From contig NZ_JOJP01000001.1 of the NCBI RefSeq assembly GCF_000710775.1, positions 2,341,729 through 2,405,728 of the forward strand: DNA of 64,000 nucleotides. Direction: 5' to 3'. Position 1 is the stretch's first letter; each line of letters begins with the position of its first letter. Shown here piece by piece: positions 11,227 to 19,679 of the stretch. This DNA is from Endozoicomonas elysicola. Lineage in GTDB: Bacteria > Pseudomonadota > Gammaproteobacteria > Pseudomonadales > Endozoicomonadaceae. Made by a program: the position numbers and the translations under genes. The notes under the pieces were generated by a model. The model was not told the DNA's origin. It searched no databases and saw nothing but the letters and a program-made list of their open reading frames with translations.

Positions 11227-12066
11227 ATGAGCAAACAGCTGGATTCTGGTGTTATCTGGGAAAACCTTGGCGGAGAGTTCGAAGATATTCTGTATCACCG
11301 GGCTGAAGGGATGGCCAAAATTACCATTAACCGTCCTGAAAAACGCAATGCGTTTCGGCCACAGACGATAATAGAAATTCAAAAGGCTTTGGAGTCTGCA
11401 CGGTTTGATGAGTCGGTGGGTGTTGTGATTCTGACTGGCGCCGGAGACCTTGCGTTCTGTTCCGGCGGTGATCAGAGTGTTCGTGGTGACTCTGGTTACA
11501 AGGATGATAAAGGTACTCATCACTTGAATGTTCTTGATCTGCAACGTCAGATCAGAACCTGTCCAAAACCAGTGGTTGCCATGGTTGCTGGGTATGCCAT
11601 TGGTGGAGGCCATGTTCTGCACCTGGTATGCGACCTGACTATCGCCGCAGATAATGCCCGTTTTGGTCAGACGGGGCCAAAGGTGGGTTCATTTGATGGT
11701 GGTTTTGGTGCCAGTTATCTGGCTCGGATCGTTGGTCAGAAAAAAGCCCGCGAGATTTGGTTCCTTTGCCGGCAGTATGATGCTAAACAGGCAGAAGACA
11801 TGGGGCTGGTCAATACAGTTGTGCCTCTGGAAGAACTGGAGCGTACCACGGTTGAATGGTGTCGTGAGATTCTGCAGCACTCTCCACTTGCACTTCGCTG
11901 TCTGAAGTCGGCCATGAATGCAGATTGCGATGGCCAGACCGGGCTGCAGGAGTTGGCTGGTAATGCAACACTGCTCTTCTATATGAGCGAAGAAGCTCAG
12001 GAAGGGCGTGATGCTTATCTGGAAAAACGTCAGCCAGATTTCAGCCGTTTTGGCCGTAATCCCTGA
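11227..12066 (+). CDS. menB: 1,4-dihydroxy-2-naphthoyl-CoA synthase MenB
   Basis: The 279-residue crotonase-fold enzyme closes the second ring, turning o-succinylbenzoyl-CoA into DHNA-CoA. The ATG at 11227 ([16 protein letters not shown]) is preferred over upstream in-frame codons because AAGGAG lies just before it and the family starts here. Family landmarks: [68 protein letters not shown] and the C-terminal [19 protein letters not shown]. It lies 143 bases after menH and runs into menC with little spacing. Confidence 0.95.
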   Translation: MSKQLDSGVIWENLGGEFEDILYHRAEGMAKITINRPEKRNAFRPQTIIEIQKALESARFDESVGVVILTGAGDLAFCSGGDQSVRGDSGYKDDKGTHHLNVLDLQRQIRTCPKPVVAMVAGYAIGGGHVLHLVCDLTIAADNARFGQTGPKVGSFDGGFGASYLARIVGQKKAREIWFLCRQYDAKQAEDMGLVNTVVPLEELERTTVEWCREILQHSPLALRCLKSAMNADCDGQTGLQELAGNATLLFYMSEEAQEGRDAYLEKRQPDFSRFGRNP

Positions 12067-12088
12067 CGCTGTTTTCCATAAGAACTCT

Positions 12089-13117
12089 ATGAAAGAATGT
12101 AAGGCCGATATCCTGAGGTATCGGCTGCCTCTAAAGCGCCCACTGCATTTAAAACAGTTCAACCTGAATGAGCGGGAAGGACTGATTTTGCGTTTGAATT
12201 TAGGTGGTCGGTTCGGCTATGGCGAAATAGCGCCCTTGCCAGGCTTTAGCTGTGAGAGCCTTTTTGAGGCTGAAACACAACTTCAGGAATTCTGTCGAGC
12301 AGTGAATGATGGGCATTTTAAGCCTTTTCCTACCGATGACTCTGAGAGAAGAGCCTCTTACGAGACAGTCTTTGCCTCCTTGCCAGTGCCGTCTGTGTTG
12401 TTTGGTATTGAATCCGCACTGTGGTGGCTAAGGCAGGGTGGCTGGCTTTCCCCACCAGTAATGGCACCTCTTTTGCAGGGAGCCACTGAACATATTCTCC
12501 TTCGACTTGAGCAGTGGCAGGGCAGTTGGCCAAAAGAGTTCAAGCTGAAGATAGGACGAGACTCAATTGAAGAAGACTGCGTAAGAATTAATAAGGTTCT
12601 TGAAGCTTTACCGGAATCTGTCAGCATCAAGCTGGATGCCAATCAGCAATGGACATTGGGTCAAGCCTTGAGTGTGGCCCGCTCAATTGATGTCAATCGG
12701 ATCGCTTTTGTTGAGGAACCGACTGCCAGCGTAGGCGATTTTTCAGAACTCTATGAGAAAACCGGACTCCACTTTGCCCTGGATGAGACAGTGCAACAAC
12801 CCGGTTATTTACTGCAAACCATGCATGGGCTGGCAGCTATTGTCATAAAGCCAATGCTGGTGGGCGGTTTATGCCGCTGTCAGCAGCTGGTGACGGCTGC
12901 CAGAGCCCAGGGGATAAGAGTCATCTTCAGTTCTTCTTATGAGTCGTCTATCGGGTTACATATTCTGGAGCAGCTCAGTGCGCAGTGGACTCCGGAAGAG
13001 TTGCCAGGTCTTGATACGTCTTCTGCCTTTGTCAACAGACTGGCTTGTGAAGACATTATTGCCGGACATCCGGTTTCTATTAACCCTGCTTTTGTCAGCT
13101 TGGGAGAGAAGAGCTGA
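12089..13117 (+). CDS. menC: o-succinylbenzoate synthase MenC
   Basis: The 342-residue enolase-superfamily enzyme dehydrates SHCHC to o-succinylbenzoate. Visible catalytic elements: KLKIGR (general base Lys), then three metal ligands in IKLDANQQW, FVEEPTA and ALDETVQ, and the second catalytic Lys in IVIKPMLVGG. The start is taken as ATG 12089 (MKECKADILRYRLPLKRP), which matches the family N-terminus; the frame is open further up but there overlaps menB. The Shine-Dalgarno is weak, so coupling to menB is likely. Confidence 0.92.
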   Translation: MKECKADILRYRLPLKRPLHLKQFNLNEREGLILRLNLGGRFGYGEIAPLPGFSCESLFEAETQLQEFCRAVNDGHFKPFPTDDSERRASYETVFASLPVPSVLFGIESALWWLRQGGWLSPPVMAPLLQGATEHILLRLEQWQGSWPKEFKLKIGRDSIEEDCVRINKVLEALPESVSIKLDANQQWTLGQALSVARSIDVNRIAFVEEPTASVGDFSELYEKTGLHFALDETVQQPGYLLQTMHGLAAIVIKPMLVGGLCRCQQLVTAARAQGIRVIFSSSYESSIGLHILEQLSAQWTPEELPGLDTSSAFVNRLACEDIIAGHPVSINPAFVSLGEKS

Positions 13118-13140
13118 AAAAGCGTTGAAGAAAGCAGTCG

Positions 13141-14559
13141 ATGAAGACGATTTTCCCTGAACTGCAACACTGTCCTTTGCGTCATCGAGCCATTCGGCAA
13201 TCAACTTGTACCGCGATTCAGCTGGAAGAGGGCAGTGTCACTTTTCGCCTGCTTGATGAGTGGGTTGATGAGTGTTGTCGTAACTATCGGGGTAAGGGTC
13301 TGAAAGCAGGTAACCGCCTTCTATTTGTCACCAGTAAGCCATTAGATACTGTGGTGGTTGCTCTCGCCTGCCTCCGCTCCCAGTGGATTTTCTGTCCCGT
13401 AAATCCGGCGTTTCCAGACGAACAGCGAAAAGGGTATCGAGCGCGGATAGGGGCAACGCTGGAGGCAGACAGTGCAGGTATCAATTTTTATCAGCGGCTT
13501 TTCCAACCGGAAAAAAGGCCTCAGCCAGAGAGCAGTCTTAAGCCCATTGAGATTTCTCCGGAAGATATTTACGACCTGATAGCAACGTCCGGAACGACGG
13601 GAATACCAAAGGCAGTAGCGCACAGTTATAAAAATCATTATTTCAGTGCGTTGGGCTCGATGCATACGTTGCCATTAAGTTATGGCGATACCTGGCTATT
13701 ATCTTTGCCTCTGTTTCATGTGGGCGGGCTGGCTATTGTTATGCGCTGTCTTCTTGCTGGCGCAACCATGACACTCTTTGATAGTAGGCAGGAACGCAAG
13801 CTCCCTCTGGAAGAAATGCTGGCCAGGCAGCGATTAACGCACCTTTCACTGGTTAATACCCAGCTGTTCCGGCTGATTCAGTCCGGGTTATCACTCTATG
13901 AGGCGGGTGTACGATATATCCTGCTGGGTGGTGGCGTTGCGTCTCCACGGCTGGTGGAGGAGGTGAAAGCACAGGGAATCACCGTGCTGACAACTTATGG
14001 TATGACCGAGATGTCATCGCAGATTTGTACCGGGGAGCCATTGTTTACGGACAGTGGTGTTACCTCTGGAAGCGTGTTGCCCTGGCGTGAAGTCAGATTG
14101 TCTGAACAGGGTGAGATTCTGGTTCGAGGGGAAACCCTGGCAAAGGGGTACTATGCAGATGGAGCAGTGACTTCTCTGGGCGACTCTCGAGGCTGGTTCC
14201 ATACCGGAGATAAAGGGCTATGGTTTAATGGCCAGATACAGATATGTGGCCGCATGGATAATATGTTGATATCTGGAGGGGAGAATATTCATCCGGAAGA
14301 GATTGAGCAGGCTCTGCTGACACTTCCGGAAATTGTTCAGGCGGTTGTGGTATCTATGACTGATTCTGAGTTTGGAATGAGACCCGTTGCCTACGTTCAG
14401 ACGGTAGACGGTACCCTGAATGAACCATTTACAAAAGAGAGGCTGGCAGGCAAGATAGCTAAGTTCAAAGTGCCAGTACATGTTCGTTTATTTCCTGAGC
14501 AGATAGCAGAATCAGGCATCAAGATTAATCGCCGCTTTTTTCAGGCACTTTTGGAATAA
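13141..14559 (+). CDS. menE: o-succinylbenzoate-CoA ligase MenE
   Basis: The 472-residue acyl-adenylating enzyme activates o-succinylbenzoate with CoA. It shows the AMP-binding P-loop (ATSGTTGIPKAVAHS, about 150-164), TTYGMTEMSS, the hinge segment FHTGDKG followed by CGRMDNMLISGGENIHPEEI, and the C-terminal catalytic lysine in ESGIKINRRFFQ. It starts at ATG 13141, 23 bases after menC, and ends the men cluster. No menA or menI was found in the window, so those steps are encoded elsewhere. Confidence 0.92.
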   Translation: MKTIFPELQHCPLRHRAIRQSTCTAIQLEEGSVTFRLLDEWVDECCRNYRGKGLKAGNRLLFVTSKPLDTVVVALACLRSQWIFCPVNPAFPDEQRKGYRARIGATLEADSAGINFYQRLFQPEKRPQPESSLKPIEISPEDIYDLIATSGTTGIPKAVAHSYKNHYFSALGSMHTLPLSYGDTWLLSLPLFHVGGLAIVMRCLLAGATMTLFDSRQERKLPLEEMLARQRLTHLSLVNTQLFRLIQSGLSLYEAGVRYILLGGGVASPRLVEEVKAQGITVLTTYGMTEMSSQICTGEPLFTDSGVTSGSVLPWREVRLSEQGEILVRGETLAKGYYADGAVTSLGDSRGWFHTGDKGLWFNGQIQICGRMDNMLISGGENIHPEEIEQALLTLPEIVQAVVVSMTDSEFGMRPVAYVQTVDGTLNEPFTKERLAGKIAKFKVPVHVRLFPEQIAESGIKINRRFFQALLE

Positions 14560-14680
14560 TGCTGTCATCGAGGCAGCTTTCTGCTATCAATGTACTAGAC
14601 TAAACAAACTGAGCCAAACTGAACAGTTGCAGGGTGCAGCCGGTTTGAATTTAGCAGTCAGACGTTGAAGTTAGAATAAT

Positions 14681-15322
14681 ATGAAAAATAATCACATTAG
14701 CTACAACGCCCCCAGTGAACTGACCTCCCTAGAGGAGCCGCTGTCGCAGAACTCTTCAATCAGAACATTCCTTGCGGTAAAGCTTCCTCTTGAGTTGGCC
14801 GCAACGCTTCATAAGAAAGCGATTCATCGGGCAGGAGAAGGCCACGTTCATGACTTGAAATGGGTGGTTCCCCAGCAGCAACACATTACGCTGAAATTCC
14901 TTGGAAACAGTTACCCCCATCAGTTACACCAGTTAATTAACTGTCTCCAGAATGATCTTGCTGATTACCATACTTTTGACAGTATGACAGGCTGCTTTCG
15001 TTTCTTTCCAACTGGGCGAAAGCCCAGAGTACTTGCCCTGGAAATGCATTCAGGACAGGAGCTGAAGCGCCTTGCCGATATTTGTGAGCGGGCGGCGGTG
15101 CAATCCGGTTTCAGTGCTGAAACCCGGCATTTCCGGCCCCACGTTACCCTTGGCAGGTTCAAACACCCTCGGCATGTAACCCATAGCCAGTATTTTAACC
15201 TTCCCAGTTTCCGCATGACGGTCGGTGAAGTGGTCTTGCTTGAAAGTGAGAGTAGCTCAGTTGGCACACGCTATAAAACGCTCCATGTTTTCCCACTGCA
15301 ACCTATCGCCATCAGCGCATAA
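14681..15322 (+). CDS. thpR: RNA 2',3'-cyclic phosphodiesterase ThpR (2H/LigT family)
   Basis: The 213-residue 2H phosphoesterase has two HxTL motifs: HITLKFLG (about 68) and HVTLGRF (about 154). These two catalytic histidines define the ThpR/LigT family, which opens 2',3'-cyclic phosphates and can ligate 2'-5' RNA in vitro. It has about 25 extra residues before IRTFLAVKLP, where the family normally begins; no better start exists, as the next Met is past that point. It lies 122 bases after menE and in the same direction. Confidence 0.88.
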   Translation: MKNNHISYNAPSELTSLEEPLSQNSSIRTFLAVKLPLELAATLHKKAIHRAGEGHVHDLKWVVPQQQHITLKFLGNSYPHQLHQLINCLQNDLADYHTFDSMTGCFRFFPTGRKPRVLALEMHSGQELKRLADICERAAVQSGFSAETRHFRPHVTLGRFKHPRHVTHSQYFNLPSFRMTVGEVVLLESESSSVGTRYKTLHVFPLQPIAISA

Positions 15323-15355
15323 AAACAGTGCTGGTGGCATCTCAGGCTCTTTCAT

Positions 15356-15525
15356 GAATAAGTAACTAACCATATGAAATCATATATTTCTGATTCCTTG
15401 TTCAGACACTCTGATTCGTTACAACTCCGGTCACATAGCTACGGCTATGCTCCCTCCGTTGTGCCTCGCATAGTAACTGCCTAAGTAGCCAGAAATATCC
15501 GATTCCATATGGCCAGCTACTTATC
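15356..15525. repeat. 170-bp MITE-like element, AATAAGTAGC family (long form)
   Basis: Terminal inverted repeats of about 37 bases at both ends agree at 29 positions (outer ends ATAAGTA and TACTTAT; inner part CATATG-AATC--ATATTTCTG). There is no open frame inside. A 62-bp relative with the same outer ends is at 35788-35849. It sits between thpR and ubiU, and its right end touches the FNR box at 15526. End points are good to a few bases. Confidence 0.75.
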
Positions 15526-15567
15526 TTGATAAGTATCAAGTTGGTTTTTTGTTCAGCATGGTATGCT
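15526..15567 (+). promoter_or_regulatory. Perfect FNR box and class II promoter before ubiU
   Basis: TTGATAAGTATCAA at 15526-15539 matches the FNR consensus TTGATNNNNATCAA at all ten defined positions. If it is centred at -41.5, as in class II FNR promoters, the start point is near 15574 and the -10 box should be 15562-15567, where the sequence is TATGCT. The ubiU ATG follows at 15593. This predicts anaerobic activation of ubiU-ubiV, in line with the known FNR control of these genes in E. coli. Confidence 0.8.
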
Positions 15568-15592
15568 GCGGAAAAAACTATGGGATAATTCT

Positions 15593-16600
15593 ATGGAATT
15601 GGTGTGTCCTGCCGGTAATCTTCCTTCTCTTAAAGCTGCTGTTGATAATGGTGCTGATGCTGTCTATATCGGCTTCCGGGATGAAACGAATGCGCGGCAT
15701 TTTGCTGGCCTCAATTTTTCCGATCAGAGGGCAATAAAAGCCCTTGATTACGTCAATAAAAATCCTCGTGCTAAAAAGGTTCGGCTGTTTGTCGCTGTGA
15801 ATACTTACGCCCAGGCAACCAATTGGAATCGCTGGAAAAAAGCGGTCGACATGTGTGCCGACTTTGGTGTGGATGCCTTGATTGCTGCTGATATCAGCGT
15901 ATTGGACTACGCGAGCAAAAGACACCCAGACCTTAATCTACACCTCTCTGTTCAGGCTTCGGCCACCAATCAGGCTAGCTTGTCTTTTTATCATGATCAT
16001 TTTGGTATTAAACGTGCAGTATTACCCAGGGTGCTGTCGTTAAAACAGGTTGAGCGATTGGCTCAAAAAAGTCCTGTGGAACTGGAAGTATTTGCTTTTG
16101 GCAGTCTTTGTATCATGGCGGAAGGTCGTTGCATTCTCTCTTCTTATGTAACGGGAGAGTCCCCTAATACTGCGGGCGCTTGTTCACCAGCATCCGCTGT
16201 GCGCTGGCAGACGACAGCTAATGGCATGGAAACCCGGTTGGGTGGCTTGCTAATCGACCGCTTTGATAATAATGAACAAGCGGGTTACCCGACGCTTTGC
16301 AAGGGGCGGTTCGAAGTGAACGGTAAGGTTAGTCATGCCATCGAAGAACCGACCAGTCTCAACACGCTGGATCTTATTCCTGAGCTGTATCAGGCAGGTA
16401 TTAGTGCTGTGAAAATAGAAGGTCGCCAGCGGAGCCCGGCCTATGTTGCTGAAGTAGTGAGAATCTGGCGTGAGGCGATTGATCACTATCAGACTAATCC
16501 AACCAGTTTTTCTACCCATGAACGTTGGATGAGCGGGCTAGCAAAATTATCTGAAGGTAGTCAGACAACACTCGGTGCTTATAACCGTCCCTGGCAGTAA
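15593..16600 (+). CDS. ubiU: O2-independent ubiquinone hydroxylation protein UbiU (U32 peptidase family)
   Basis: The 335-residue member of the U32 family works with UbiV in the O2-independent hydroxylations of ubiquinone synthesis. The N-terminus MELVCPAGNLPSLKAAVDNG matches E. coli UbiU, so ATG 15593 is the start. The four [4Fe-4S] cysteines are present at residues 173, 180, 197 and 236 (SLCIMAEGRC, TAGACSPAS, YPTLCKGRF), with the same spacing as C169/C176/C193/C232 of E. coli. It is followed by ubiV after a 149-base gap that holds a palindromic repeat. Confidence 0.95.
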   Translation: MELVCPAGNLPSLKAAVDNGADAVYIGFRDETNARHFAGLNFSDQRAIKALDYVNKNPRAKKVRLFVAVNTYAQATNWNRWKKAVDMCADFGVDALIAADISVLDYASKRHPDLNLHLSVQASATNQASLSFYHDHFGIKRAVLPRVLSLKQVERLAQKSPVELEVFAFGSLCIMAEGRCILSSYVTGESPNTAGACSPASAVRWQTTANGMETRLGGLLIDRFDNNEQAGYPTLCKGRFEVNGKVSHAIEEPTSLNTLDLIPELYQAGISAVKIEGRQRSPAYVAEVVRIWREAIDHYQTNPTSFSTHERWMSGLAKLSEGSQTTLGAYNRPWQ

Positions 16601-16640
16601 CGTCGGCTGTTGTTGACATCTTGTATTGATGTATTTTTTG

Positions 16641-16696
16641 AACCACAAAGACACATAGGAAGCTTTAAATATTCGTGGCTTTGTGTCTTTGTGATG
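16641..16696. repeat. AACCACAAAG palindromic repeat, copy A
   Basis: Arms AACCACAAAGACACATAGG and CTTTGTGTCTTTGTG form a long hairpin between ubiU and ubiV. It belongs to a family of six in the window. It could act as a partial terminator or stabiliser inside the ubiUV transcript. Confidence 0.7.
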
Positions 16697-16749
16697 AAAA
16701 TAATAAAGACGCTTCTATAAGCACAATAGGAGCGAACCTGGAAAGAGTT

Positions 16750-17619
16750 ATGCAAATTACCCTTGGCCCATTACTGTTCTTCTGGCCGAAAAAAGAAGTT
16801 GTTACGTTTTATGAAAAGGTTGCTGAGTCATCGATTGATCGAGTCTACCTGGGAGAAGTCGTCTGCTCCAAAAGGCGAGAGCTGAAACTGGATGACTGGC
16901 TAAACATCGCGAAAATGTTGCAGGCAAAAGGGAAGGAAGTCGTTCTTTCAACTCTGACGCTGATTGAGGCTGAGTCGGAGCTGAGCCAAGTCAGCAAGGT
17001 TTGCGAGAATGGTGAGTTTGCTGTGGAAGCCAATGATATGGCGGCTGTTCACTATCTCTCAAAAGCGGGTATTCCCTTTATTACTGGTCCTTCTGTTAAC
17101 CTCTACAGCGCTGAAGCCCTTCAAGTCCTGCATCGAACAGGTTTGAAGCGCTGGGTACTACCGGTTGAACTCTCCTTTGATCATTTGAAGATGATCATGA
17201 GCCGCTTGAAAGAGCTGGGTATTCATGACTTGGAAACAGAAGTGTTCAGCTATGGTTATCTGCCACTGGCATACTCTGCCCGGTGTTTTACAGCACGTAC
17301 TCATGAGCTGAGCAAAGACAGCTGCGAGTTCAGCTGCATCAAGTCATCCGCAGGTATTCCCCTGGCCACCCAGGAGGGCGATGCACTGTTCACCATTAAT
17401 GGTATCCAGACCCTGTCTGGCAGCTGCCATAACATTCTGGATCAGTGGCAAGTAATGGAGAGTGCAGGGGTGAAGGGTATGCGTCTTTCCGGACATTCAG
17501 GGGATATTTTGAAAACTGCTGAAGAGTTTGCAGAGGCTATGGGAAGTGGCAGTTCAGGAAAATATATAATGGGCTGCAATGGTTATTGGGTAGGAGAGGC
17601 TGGGATTAACCATCGGTAG
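16750..17619 (+). CDS. ubiV: O2-independent ubiquinone hydroxylation protein UbiV (U32 family)
   Basis: The 289-residue partner of UbiU. The start is ATG 16750 (MQITLGPLLFFWPKKEV), which matches E. coli UbiV MKYSLGPVLWYWPKE; the frame is open upstream but there runs through the palindromic repeat. All four [4Fe-4S] cysteines are visible: Cys39 (LGEVVCSKRR), Cys179 (YSARCF), Cys192 and Cys196 (KDSCEFSCIK). These positions agree with C39/C180/C193/C197 of E. coli. LPLAYSARCFTAR and NGIQTLSG are further signatures. Probably co-transcribed with ubiU from the FNR promoter. Confidence 0.95.
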   Translation: MQITLGPLLFFWPKKEVVTFYEKVAESSIDRVYLGEVVCSKRRELKLDDWLNIAKMLQAKGKEVVLSTLTLIEAESELSQVSKVCENGEFAVEANDMAAVHYLSKAGIPFITGPSVNLYSAEALQVLHRTGLKRWVLPVELSFDHLKMIMSRLKELGIHDLETEVFSYGYLPLAYSARCFTARTHELSKDSCEFSCIKSSAGIPLATQEGDALFTINGIQTLSGSCHNILDQWQVMESAGVKGMRLSGHSGDILKTAEEFAEAMGSGSSGKYIMGCNGYWVGEAGINHR

Positions 17620-17642
17620 ATTTATGGGGTGCTCGCTTTGAT

Positions 17643-17998
17643 AATCCCCCAGCTATGCTGGGGGGGCGCATAGGTTTGACCGTCGCGACGGTAACCAAAT
17701 ACGAGATTACAAGAGTTTGGGGGTACGAGATGGGATTGTAAGTATCACCTTGTCTTTATTTATTTCAAAGATGCTGTGTAAGCTTATATATGGAAAACTC
17801 TGGAAGAAACTTGGGGAGATTTTTCATAAACTGGCGAGAAGACAAGGTTGCAAGATTTTGGAGGAGTATTTGATGCTAGGCCATGTGCATATTTGAATTA
17901 CATTCCATCTAAACATCCAGTTTCTCAAGTGGTTGGCTTTCAGAAGTGAAAGTGTGCGATTGAGATTGCAAAGAACTTCAGAGGCAAGGAGAAATCAT
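17643..17998 (+). mobile_element. Degenerate IS200-type element with Y1 transposase remnant
   Basis: CCCCCAGC-TAT-GCTGGGGG at 17646-17664 is the kind of subterminal hairpin found at the left end of IS200 elements. From 17783 one frame reads LIYGKLWKKLGEIFHKLARR and on to GHVHI, where the HVH at 17882-17890 is the HUH-type catalytic motif of IS200/IS605 TnpA. A TGA follows, and the homology resumes in another frame at 17902 (IPSKHPVSQVVGF), then a further stop and AIEIAKNFRGKEK. Homology to the upstream part (CKYHLVFI) is seen near 17737. The C-terminal part with the catalytic Tyr is missing. The element is dead. Confidence 0.8.
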
Positions 17999-18193
17999 GA
18001 AAGCACTCGTGATACCGAGCCTTCTATCCGATAGTGGCTGCTGACAAAGGCTGCACTTGCCGTACATGAGTTTTTAACTCTTTTATCGCTGCAAGCTCCG
18101 AAATAACTGGAGTAACGACCGGCAAGTCTAAAACCGCTGAAGATATGAGTATATAAAACTTCAAAAGGCTTGGGTTTCTTGTAAGTTATAACT
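17999..18193. other. Unassigned stretch after the IS200 wreck
   Basis: About 195 bases between the transposase remnant and the stop of the leftward glycosyltransferase. Nothing recognisable on either strand; possibly the remainder of the IS or old intergenic DNA. Confidence 0.4.
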
Positions 18194-19339
18194 TTAAAAA
18201 AAACAGTGCGTTGATAAAAGCGCGTCGTAAATTTTTTGTGTACTCTCAAAAACATGTTCTTGCGCAAACTCATTTATGACCTTACGTCGCCCATTAATTC
18301 CATAGGCTTTCATGATTAAGTTATTTGCAAGCAAAGTCCTCAGAGATTTCGCTAGTGCTTGAGGATTGCTGGGAGCACACAAAAGGCCATTCACACCATG
18401 ATCAACTATTTCTCTGCAACCGGCTATATCTGTTGCTACTATTGGTCGCTGTGAAGCGGCAGCCTCAATTAATATCCTTGGAACTCCTTCACCATAGGTT
18501 GTCGGCAGGCAAACTATATCACAGGATTCAATCAGAGAAGGCATATCATGAACTTGCCCCAACCATTCTATTTTTCCATTGTTATGCCAATATTGAATTT
18601 GATGTTCAGATATAGCGAAGTGTACGTCACCATCAAGGATGCCGGCAACACGAATAATAAAGCTGATACCATCAGCTGCTAGGATTTCCCTTGCCTCTAT
18701 CAGATCATTTAATCCTTTATCTTTCAAAAGACGGGCGGCGAAAAGAACAATGGAGCGACCCATCGGGACAGATGGGTAAAATTTTTCTATATCAACTCCA
18801 GCACCTTTAATAAGAAAACCATTATTATTTATTATTTTCTCTGCTATGAAAATTCTTAGATCATCACTGTTTTCAAATATAAAATAAGAGTTCTTGGTAG
18901 ATATTAATCTATAAAGTAATATAGATAGTTTCCTGAATAAACGAAAAATCGCTGTTTTTGAAGAAAAAATAATACCTAAACCAGTTATGTTATAAATAAC
19001 AGGGAATTTTGATGTGATCTTACGAATCAAGCCGACATAAATATTTGGCTTAATAGTGATTGCATGTACTATACTAGGTGAGATTTTTTTTATTGTTTGA
19101 TGAATCGATAATATTGAATGTATTTCATTGAGTAGATTCAGGCTTTTTCTTTTAAGGGGAAAGTGATGACAAAAAAAACCTTCATTAATCAATTTGATTT
19201 TAAAGTCACTGTCAGTGAAATTTGTAAGTATATGAACCTTGAATCCAGAACTTCTAAAGTGCTTGGCTCTATCAAGCCAATGCAGCCGGAAATACCAATC
19301 AACATTGATCACATAAAGTAAAATTTTATCACTCTTCAT
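18194..19339 (-). CDS. Glycosyltransferase family 4
   Basis: The 381-residue GT-B glycosyltransferase likely adds a sugar to a surface polysaccharide or lipid-linked oligosaccharide in the cytoplasm. N-terminal domain: KILLYVINVDWYFRLHW and AITIKPNIYVGLIRK. C-terminal GT4 domain: VLFAARLLKDKGLNDLIEA (donor-site Lys) and the E-x7-E-like motif in GVPRILIEAAASQRPIVATD. The start is set at ATG 19339, with GAGG six bases before it, rather than TTG 19369. The 5' half is clearly AT-richer than the other genes of the cluster, which points to a separate origin. It lies 340 bases downstream of the HAD gene. The sugar cannot be named. Confidence 0.85.
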   Translation of the reverse strand: MKSDKILLYVINVDWYFRLHWLDRAKHFRSSGFKVHILTNFTDSDFKIKLINEGFFCHHFPLKRKSLNLLNEIHSILSIHQTIKKISPSIVHAITIKPNIYVGLIRKITSKFPVIYNITGLGIIFSSKTAIFRLFRKLSILLYRLISTKNSYFIFENSDDLRIFIAEKIINNNGFLIKGAGVDIEKFYPSVPMGRSIVLFAARLLKDKGLNDLIEAREILAADGISFIIRVAGILDGDVHFAISEHQIQYWHNNGKIEWLGQVHDMPSLIESCDIVCLPTTYGEGVPRILIEAAASQRPIVATDIAGCREIVDHGVNGLLCAPSNPQALAKSLRTLLANNLIMKAYGINGRRKVINEFAQEHVFESTQKIYDALLSTHCFF

Positions 19340-19679
19340 ATATGCCTCGAAATTATGTAAGATCTTCAAAGGTCTCGTGCTCTATTTATTTTTGTGAATT
19401 AGATCCAGTATTTTGTCTCATTTAGAGAAAGCGATAAGCACTGAGCAAATGAAACTATATATGCTGATTCAAGGTTTAGGTCTTCCTGGCAAGGCAATTC
19501 CTCGTTGCTCTATTTTCTGGATCCTTGTAGTAGTGAAGAGTTGCAATTCTGGTCACGAAGCCTTATTGCGAGTCCTTAGATGTGCTTTTTATAGAACCTT
19601 TCCAGTGCACCAGCTATATTCGATTTCATTTGCAAAGTATACTTAATACCTACTTACCTATTCTTATTCACTTGAAGTT
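19340..19679. other. Non-coding gap in the polysaccharide cluster
   Basis: No gene was recognised on either strand. The leftward promoter for the GT4 gene may be here, since the gap breaks the otherwise tight wzm-to-HAD gene chain. Confidence 0.4.

Noticed and set aside
17995-18273. 92-codon leftward frame at the end of the glycan cluster
   Set aside because: It overlaps the glycosyltransferase end in another frame and has no family similarity.
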